Source: PALSA-607 sp963825425 (GTDB lineage Bacteria; Actinomycetota; Actinomycetes; Acidothermales; Acidothermaceae). Taken from it: a stretch of 64,000 nt of DNA. Position 1 is the stretch's first letter. Every line of letters begins with the position of its first letter. The DNA is taken from the NCBI GenBank assembly GCA_963825425.1, contig CAWGTF010000012.1, forward strand, positions 145,762 through 209,761. Reading direction: 5' to 3'. Under the pieces are notes generated by a model that saw only the letters and a list, made by a program, of their open reading frames with translations, searched no databases and was not told the DNA's origin. Of the stretch, positions 58,553 to 64,000 are shown piece after piece. A program made the position numbers and the translations under genes.

Positions 58553-59794
58553 GTGTCCGAGACTCGTTCCCTGCACGTCCTCATTGCCGGCGGTGGACTT
58601 GCCGGGCTGGCACTCGCTCAGGGGCTCCGGAAGTCCGGCCATACGGTCGAGGTCTTCGAGCGGGACGCCGATTTGAACCGCAAGCAGGGCTACTACCTGC
58701 ACTTCAATGCCATCGGTGGCGAGGCATTGCGCCGGGTGCTGCCGCCTGACCTGTTCGAGCTCTACCTCGACACGTCCCGCGAGTCCTACGACCGCCCCGA
58801 ATCGATCGTCCTCGACCCGGGGTTCAACGAGATCACGTCGAACCCGCACATGGGTCCGCCGAACGTGGGTCCGCGCAACCACACCGGCGTGCACCGCCGG
58901 ACGCTTCGCCAGGTGCTCTCCGGGCGACTTGGAGATCGGCTGCACGTCGGCTCGCCCGTCGTCTCCTACGCCGAGGACGCCCACGGGGTGACCGCAACCC
59001 TCGCCGACGGCAGCACGGCACACGGCGATGTGCTTGTCGGGGCTGACGGGATCCGGTCCGCCGTCCGCACGCAGCTTCTGCCGCACGTCCCGGTCATCCC
59101 CACTGGCATCCGGGGAATCGGGGTGTTCGGACGGACGCCGCTGACGCCGGAGCTCGACGCGCTGATGCCCGACATCTTGAACCAGGGCGTGCTGATGGCG
59201 GTCGACCGCGCTGGCTCTCGCCTGCTCATCGCGACGTTCCGGCCACGGCGACCTGCCACCGAGGCAGCCCGCGCGCTCGCTCCCGACGTCGAGGTCGATG
59301 ACGTACCGGCCTACGTCATGATCAGCTGCAGCGTCATGCCAGGCACCGTGGTCCCGCCGGCGTCCGAGTGGACCGCGCAGACCCCGGGCGTCCTGCAAGC
59401 GTCGATGCTCGAAGCCGTGGCCGGCTGGCACCCCGCGGCGACGGCGCTCGTGGCGGGCCTCGACCCCGACTCGATCTTCGCGATCCCGTTTGGGTTCCTC
59501 GAGCCGGCAGAGAACTGGGAGCCCTCGCGGGCCACGATTGTCGGCGATGCCGCGCACGGCATGTTGCCCACGCTCGGCATGGGCGCCAACCTCGCACTCA
59601 ACGATGCCGCGCTGCTGACTGAGCAGCTCGACCGCTACGGACGTGGCGAGGTTGAACTGCTGGCCGCGATCGGCACGTACGAGGCGCAGATGCGCGAGGC
59701 GGCCTACCCGATCTTGGCGATGACTCTCGACCACGACAAGAACTTCGGCGGCGGGGGTCTGGCAAAGGCGATCAAGGACGGGCAGACCCCGTAA
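58553..59794 (+). CDS. FAD-dependent monooxygenase (PHBH-like fold)
   Basis: A 413-aa group A flavoprotein monooxygenase. The FAD site is HVLIAGGGLAGLALAQGLRK, the DG motif is LVGADGIRSAVR, and the GD motif is ATIVGDAAHGMLPTLGMGAN. The sequence with KQGYYLHFNAIGGEALR resembles enzymes acting on aromatic or polyketide-like rings and TetX-type monooxygenases. GTG at 58553 follows GGGAGACAAAG. Neighbours (flavin reductase-like before, exporter after) would suit either catabolism or drug inactivation. Confidence 0.88.
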   Translation: MSETRSLHVLIAGGGLAGLALAQGLRKSGHTVEVFERDADLNRKQGYYLHFNAIGGEALRRVLPPDLFELYLDTSRESYDRPESIVLDPGFNEITSNPHMGPPNVGPRNHTGVHRRTLRQVLSGRLGDRLHVGSPVVSYAEDAHGVTATLADGSTAHGDVLVGADGIRSAVRTQLLPHVPVIPTGIRGIGVFGRTPLTPELDALMPDILNQGVLMAVDRAGSRLLIATFRPRRPATEAARALAPDVEVDDVPAYVMISCSVMPGTVVPPASEWTAQTPGVLQASMLEAVAGWHPAATALVAGLDPDSIFAIPFGFLEPAENWEPSRATIVGDAAHGMLPTLGMGANLALNDAALLTEQLDRYGRGEVELLAAIGTYEAQMREAAYPILAMTLDHDKNFGGGGLAKAIKDGQTP

Positions 59795-59821
59795 CTGGGC
59801 GACCCGGTAAGGTTCGGGTCC

Positions 59822-61396
59822 GTGAGTGATCAGCAAGCACCTGCCGCCGGGACATGGCTGGGCATTGAGCGCCGCTGGTTGACGCTGATTGCCGTATGCG
59901 GCGCGACGTTCATGTTGTTGGTGGACATCACGATCGTGCAGGTAGCGCTCCCAACGATTCAGCACCACCTGCGCGCGAGCTTCAGTGATTTGCAGTGGGT
60001 GATCGACGCCTACGCCTTGGCGATGGCAACCCTGATTCTCGGGTGGGGGTCGTCCGCAGACCGCTTCGGCCGCAAGCACGTCTTCGTGTTCGGCTTGGGC
60101 CTTTTCACCCTCGCTTCCCTGCTGTGTGCAGTCGCCACGAACGCGCCGATGCTGATCTGGTCGCGTGCGTTACAGGGCGTTGGCGGCGCGGCGTTGTTCG
60201 CGACTGGGCTCGCATTGATCGGGCAGGAGTTCCAGGGTCGCGAGCGAGGCAAGGCGATCGCAGCCTGGGGCGCGACGGTCGGTGGTGCGGTCGCCGTCGG
60301 GCCACTGATTGGTGGCGCGCTCACGAGCGGCTTCGGGTGGCGATCGATCTTCTTCGTCAATGTGCCCGTCGGCGTCTTGACCGGCTGGCTGGCGGTCACC
60401 CGCATGGTCAACGTCAGCGACTCGGGGACGGTCCGACTTGACCTGGCAGGCCTCGTGACGTTCTCGGGCTCCATGTTCGCGTTGGTGTTCGCACTGATCC
60501 GGGCGAGCGCGGACGGCTGGACAAGTTCGCTCATCGTCACGCTGTTCGTTGCGTCGGCTGTCCTTATGGGGCTGTTCGTGGTTGCCGAGCTGCACCAAAG
60601 CCACCCGTTGCTCGATCTCTCGCTGTTCCGAAAGCCGTCGTTTACCGGTGTCTCGATTGGCACGTTTGCAATCGGTGCGGGCATGTTCGCGATCCTGCCG
60701 TACATCACGTTCTATCTGCAGAACGACCTCGGATACTCCCCGCTGCAGGGCGGTCTCCGGCTGCTTCCGTGCACCCTGCTCTGTTTCGTCGTCCCGCTCG
60801 CTATGCATTCCGTTGCGGAGAAATTGTCGCCTCGGGTGGGGTTGGCGATCGGTCTTGGGATCATTGGAGCGGGTCTTGCCGCCATGACCATCGTCACCGC
60901 GAGGTCGAGCTGGACCGCGCTGATTCCTGGATTCCTGCTGACCGGGCTTGGCATCGGCATCGCCAACCCGATGATCGCGAGGATCGCCCTCGGAGTCGTA
61001 GCGCCCGCACGTAGTGGGATGGCGTCGGGGATCAACAACACGTTCCGAATCGGCGGCGTCGCTACCGGTGTCGCTGCACTGGGTGCCATCTTCCAGCAGA
61101 AGGTCACCACCTCACTGGCGGCCAATCTCGGTCACCCGGCTCCGCAGCTCGCCAAGGTGGTGGCTTCGGCCGGAATCCGCGCAGCGGTTGCGGCGAGCTC
61201 ATCGACACCTGGTATCGCAGTTGCAGCCCACGGGGCGTTCCTGTCCGGCCTCAGGCTGATCCTCGTGATCGGCGCCTCGGTGGTCGTCCTTGGCGCCGTC
61301 GCCGGCGCCGCGCTCGTGCGTGGCCGTGACTTTGCGAATCGCCCGCCGGTCGCACCTGCACAGAAGCCAGCTGTCGCCGTCCCGGCAGTGATCTAG
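59822..61396 (+). CDS. MFS transporter, DHA2 (14-helix) drug/proton antiporter type
   Basis: A 524-aa transporter with about 14 membrane helices. Motif C-like and DHA2 signatures: FMLLVDITIVQVALPTIQHH, DLQWVIDAYALAMATLILGW, SSADRFGRKHVFVFGLGLFT (motif A) and RALQGVGGAALFATGLALIG. The second half has LRLLPCTLLCFVVPLAMHSV and SGMASGINNTFRIGGVATGV. It is probably an exporter for the pathway substrate or a related toxic compound. GTG at 59822, 27 bases after the monooxygenase. The 3' end overlaps the convergent SRPBCC gene by 4 bases. Confidence 0.92.
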   Translation: MSDQQAPAAGTWLGIERRWLTLIAVCGATFMLLVDITIVQVALPTIQHHLRASFSDLQWVIDAYALAMATLILGWGSSADRFGRKHVFVFGLGLFTLASLLCAVATNAPMLIWSRALQGVGGAALFATGLALIGQEFQGRERGKAIAAWGATVGGAVAVGPLIGGALTSGFGWRSIFFVNVPVGVLTGWLAVTRMVNVSDSGTVRLDLAGLVTFSGSMFALVFALIRASADGWTSSLIVTLFVASAVLMGLFVVAELHQSHPLLDLSLFRKPSFTGVSIGTFAIGAGMFAILPYITFYLQNDLGYSPLQGGLRLLPCTLLCFVVPLAMHSVAEKLSPRVGLAIGLGIIGAGLAAMTIVTARSSWTALIPGFLLTGLGIGIANPMIARIALGVVAPARSGMASGINNTFRIGGVATGVAALGAIFQQKVTTSLAANLGHPAPQLAKVVASAGIRAAVAASSSTPGIAVAAHGAFLSGLRLILVIGASVVVLGAVAGAALVRGRDFANRPPVAPAQKPAVAVPAVI

Positions 61397-61853
61397 CTGG
61401 CCTCGACCGCGGCTTTGATGCGCTGGGCGAAGGCGGGGCGTCCTTCACCGCGGCCTTGAGGGCGAATCCGACGATGAGCTTGCCGAGACCGTGGCCGGCG
61501 AACGAGTTGAAGATGGTGACCTTCGTCTGCGAGTTGCCAAGATCCTCGAGGTCGTAGCCACCGTCGGTGATCGTCACCAGGTTCTTCGACCGTTCCGCCC
61601 AACGAATCGTGGTCGGCGCCACAAACTCGGTGAGTTCGAAGCGGCGATCCGTCTTCATTCCGGCGTCCTTCACCCTGCTCACAAAGGTGGTGCCGAGGCC
61701 GGACGGCCCGTCGGGTTCCTTCCGGATTTCGAGCACCCGCGGGCTGAAACTCGGATCATTCGTGCCGGCCGCGAGGTAGCTGAAGACCTCCGCGATCGGA
61801 CGGTTGATGACAGCGGACCCACTGTATTGTCCGGGCACGGAATCGCTCCTCAT
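61393..61853 (-). CDS. SRPBCC-family protein, one frame break
   Basis: ATG at 61853 opens RSDSVPGQYSGSAVINRPIA and EVFSYLAAGTNDPSFSPRVL, the usual start of polyketide-cyclase/SRPBCC proteins, then GTTFVSRVKDAGMKTDRRFE and KVTIFNSFAGHGLGKLIVGF. The frame breaks near 61438; here the net change is -1 or +2, unlike most other breaks, and the end reads FAQRIKAAVEAS. About 153 aa. The fold forms a hydrophobic ligand pocket; no catalytic residues can be named. Confidence 0.82.
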
Positions 61854-61934
61854 CTTGCTGGCTGGACGCGAGCCTATCCGCACCAGGCGTAGGTAAGCTT
61901 CCGTAATCTCGATCAGGGCAGGGAGGAACAGGCG

Positions 61935-62790
61935 ATGGCGGTCATTCGCGCGGCTCTCGTGCAGACCAGCTGGACCGGCGACAAGGAGTCGATGATCGCG
62001 GCTCACGAGGAGTACGCCCGGAAGGCCGCGGCGCAGGGCGCGCAGGCGATCTGCTTCCAGGAGCTGTTCTACGGTCCGTACTTCTGCCAGGTCCAGGACG
62101 CCGCGTTCTACTCCTACGCCGAAGCGATCCCGGGCCCGACCACCGAACGGTTCCAGGCGCTGGCTGCCGAGCTCGGCATCGTGATGATCCTGCCGATGTA
62201 CGAGCAGGAGCAGCCCGGCGTCCTGTACAACACCGCCGCGGTCGTCGACGCCGACGGCAAGTACCTCGGCAAGTACCGCAAGCACCACATCCCGAACATC
62301 AACGGGTTCTGGGAGAAGTTCTACTTCCGGCCCGGCAATCTCGGCTTCCCGGTGTTCGACACCGCGATCGGCAAGATCGGCGTCTACATCTGCTACGACC
62401 GGCACTTTCCCGAAGGCTGGCGGGCGCTCGGCCTGAACGGCGCGCAGATCGTGTTCAATCCGTCGGCGACCGTCGCGCGGCCTCTCGTCGTACCTGTGGA
62501 AGCTCGAGCAGCCGGCGGCGGCCGTCGCCAACGAGTACTTCATCGGGGCCATCAACCGGGTCGGCGTCGAGGAGCTCGGCGATGACGACTTCTACGGCAC
62601 GACCTACTTCGTCGACCCCGAGGGCAAGTTCGTCGGCGACGTCGGCGACTCCTACTCACCCGACCTCGTCGTCCGCGACCTCGACATGGACCTGCTGACC
62701 GAGGTGCGCAATCGCTGGGCGTTCTACCGCGACCGCCGTCCCGAGGCGTACGGCGACCTCACCCGGCCTGTAGAACGGAGCGCGACATGA
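61935..62790 (+). CDS. Nitrilase-superfamily amidohydrolase, beta-ureidopropionase-like, one frame break
   Basis: The catalytic triad is Glu43 (ICFQELFYGPYFC), Lys116 (KYRKHHIP) and Cys153 (VYICYDRHFPEGW). After a break near 62480 the protein continues SYLWKLEQPAAAVANEYFIG and AINRVGVEELGDDDFYGTTY, ending RRPEAYGDLTRPVERSAT. Corrected length is about 284 aa. The HFPEGWRALGLNGAQI region fits N-carbamoyl-amino-acid or beta-ureidopropionate hydrolases. ATG at 61935 follows GGGAGGAACAG. The stop overlaps the dihydropyrimidinase start (ATGA), supporting consecutive steps of reductive pyrimidine or hydantoin breakdown. Confidence 0.88.
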
Positions 62791-64000
62791 CGATCCTGGT
62801 GAAGAACGGCACGGTCGTGAGTCCGACCGGTGCGATCGCAGCTGACGTCCTGATCGACGGCGAGCGCATCGTCGCGCTTCTCGAACCCGGGACGACGAGG
62901 CTTGGCGTCGACCTCGAAGCGAGCGCCGACACCGTCATCGACGCGCACGGCAAGTACGTCGTGCCCGGGTGGCGTCGACGCGCACACGCACATGGAGCTG
63001 CCGTTCGGCGGCACCCACGCGTCGGACACGTTCGAGACCGGCACTCGCGCGGCCGCGTGGGGCGGCACGACGACGATCATCGACTTCGCCGTGCAACGCA
63101 CCGGCGAGCGCGTCCAGGACGGTCTGGCGGCGTGGCACGCAAAGGCCGACGGCAACTGCGCGATCGACTACGGCTTCCACCAGATCATCGGCGGCGTCGA
63201 CGACGACTCGCTGAAGGCGATGGACGAGCTCGTCAGCGAGGGCATCACGAGCTTCAAGCTGTTCATGGCCTACCCCGGCGTCTTCTACTCCGACGACGGC
63301 CAGATCCTGCGGGCGATGCAGACGGCGGCCGACAACGGATCGATGATCATGATGCACGCCGAGAACGGCATCGCGATCGACGTTCTCGTCGCCGCAGGCT
63401 CTCGCGCGCGGCGAGACCGCACCGCGCTACCACGGACTCACGCGGCCGTGGGAGACCGAGGAAGAGGCCACCCACCGAGCGATCATGCTGGCGCGCATGA
63501 CCGGCGCTCCGCTCTACATCGTGCACATGTCGGCCAAGCAGGCAGTGGCGACGCTCGCCGCGGCCCGCGACGACGGCTGGAACGTGTTCGGCGAGACGTG
63601 CCCGCAATACCTGTATCTCTCGCTCGAAGAACACTTGTCCGCGCCGGACTTCGAAGGCGCGAAGTACGTGTGCTCGACGCCGTTGCGGTCGCGCGCCGAG
63701 GGCCACCAGGACGAGTTGTGGAAGGCGCTGCGCACCAACGACCTCTCGGTGGTGAGCACCGATCACTGCCCGTTCTGCATGAAGGAACAGAAGGAACTCG
63801 GCATCGGCAACTTCTCGAAGATCCCGAACGGCATCGGCGGCGTCGAGCACCGGATGGACCTGATCTACCAGGGCGTGGTCGACGGGCACATCACCCTCGC
63901 TCGCTGGGTCGAACTGTGCTCGACGACGCCGGCGCGGATGTTCGGCCTGTACCCGCGCAAGGGCGTGATCGCGCCAGGCTCCGACGCCGATGTCGTGGTG
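62787..64000 (+). CDS. Dihydropyrimidinase/D-hydantoinase, 3' end beyond window, two frame breaks
   Basis: A cyclic-amidohydrolase that opens dihydrouracil or hydantoin rings. ATG at 62787 opens ILVKNGTVVSPTGAIAADVL. After a break near 62968 come VDAHTHMELPFGGTHASDTF (HxH metal ligands) and ITSFKLFMAYPGVFYSDDGQ (carbamylated Lys), MMHAENG, and after a break near 63403 LYIVHMSAKQAVATLAAARD (His), FGETCPQYLYLSLEEHL and VVSTDHCPFCMKEQKELG (metal Asp). The gene is open at the right edge after GVIAPGSDADVVV; about 400 of the usual 460-480 residues are inside. Confidence 0.93.

Noticed and set aside
58442..60079. 545-codon open frame antisense to the monooxygenase gene
   Set aside because: Arg/His-rich antisense shadow; the plus-strand frame holds all FAD motifs.

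Overview
The window is high-GC DNA from an actinobacterium (Actinomycetota). Frequent GTG and TTG starts, AGGAGG-type ribosome sites, ATGA/GTGA overlaps and the order of the housekeeping genes all point there. The order holA, rpsT, lepA, hemW, hrcA-dnaJ, rsmE, phoH-ybeY-corC, cytidine-deaminase-like gene, era, leuA, recO, uppS, glyS, ppdK, dgt, dnaG, primary sigma factor is the classical chromosomal backbone of soil and water actinobacteria. No phage, transposase, integrase, CRISPR array or rRNA was seen. One tRNA (Asn, GTT) lies at 43658-43730.

Layout. Positions 1-43.5 kb hold the housekeeping backbone with accessory blocks set into it: a type IV toxin-antitoxin pair (AbiEi/AbiEii, 6.7-8.7 kb); a three-repeat membrane protein and a secreted CWB2-repeat protein (8.9-11.3 kb); two similar modules pairing a SigE-type sigma factor with a membrane protein (11.3-13.3 and 16.4-18.1 kb); a GNAT-AAA+ fusion protein (22.3-23.6 kb); a T7SS-type polymorphic toxin/immunity cassette with an RNase A-like toxin end (30.7-33.5 kb); and a papain-like protein of unknown role (36.4-37.1 kb). 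After the tRNA come two small accessory genes, and from 44.6 kb to the end a continuous catabolic region. It contains VOC, SDR, FAD oxidoreductase, methyltransferase, FAH-type hydrolase, carboxymuconolactone-decarboxylase-like, IclR regulator, GlcG-like, PanE-like, metallo-hydrolase, flavodoxin-like, FAD monooxygenase, MFS, SRPBCC, amidohydrolase and dihydropyrimidinase genes.

How the genes work together. CIRCE-HrcA-DnaJ is a heat-shock control unit. A Leu-codon leader with a hairpin precedes leuA, as expected for attenuation. The catabolic region looks like one or more pathways for an aromatic or heterocyclic compound. A GAAAGTNACTTTC-like palindrome lies 25-50 bases before three of its transcription units, and the IclR gene is the obvious candidate to bind it. 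The last two genes (beta-ureidopropionase-like and dihydropyrimidinase-like) overlap and form a reductive pyrimidine or hydantoin degradation pair.

Sequence quality. About 43 frame breaks interrupt otherwise well-conserved genes, including essential ones (lepA, holA, uppS, glyS, rpsT). In nearly all of them the net change is +1 base and the protein resumes correctly in the next frame. This is the signature of insertion errors in a long-read-type assembly, not of gene decay. Broken genes are therefore annotated over their full span, with the break points given.
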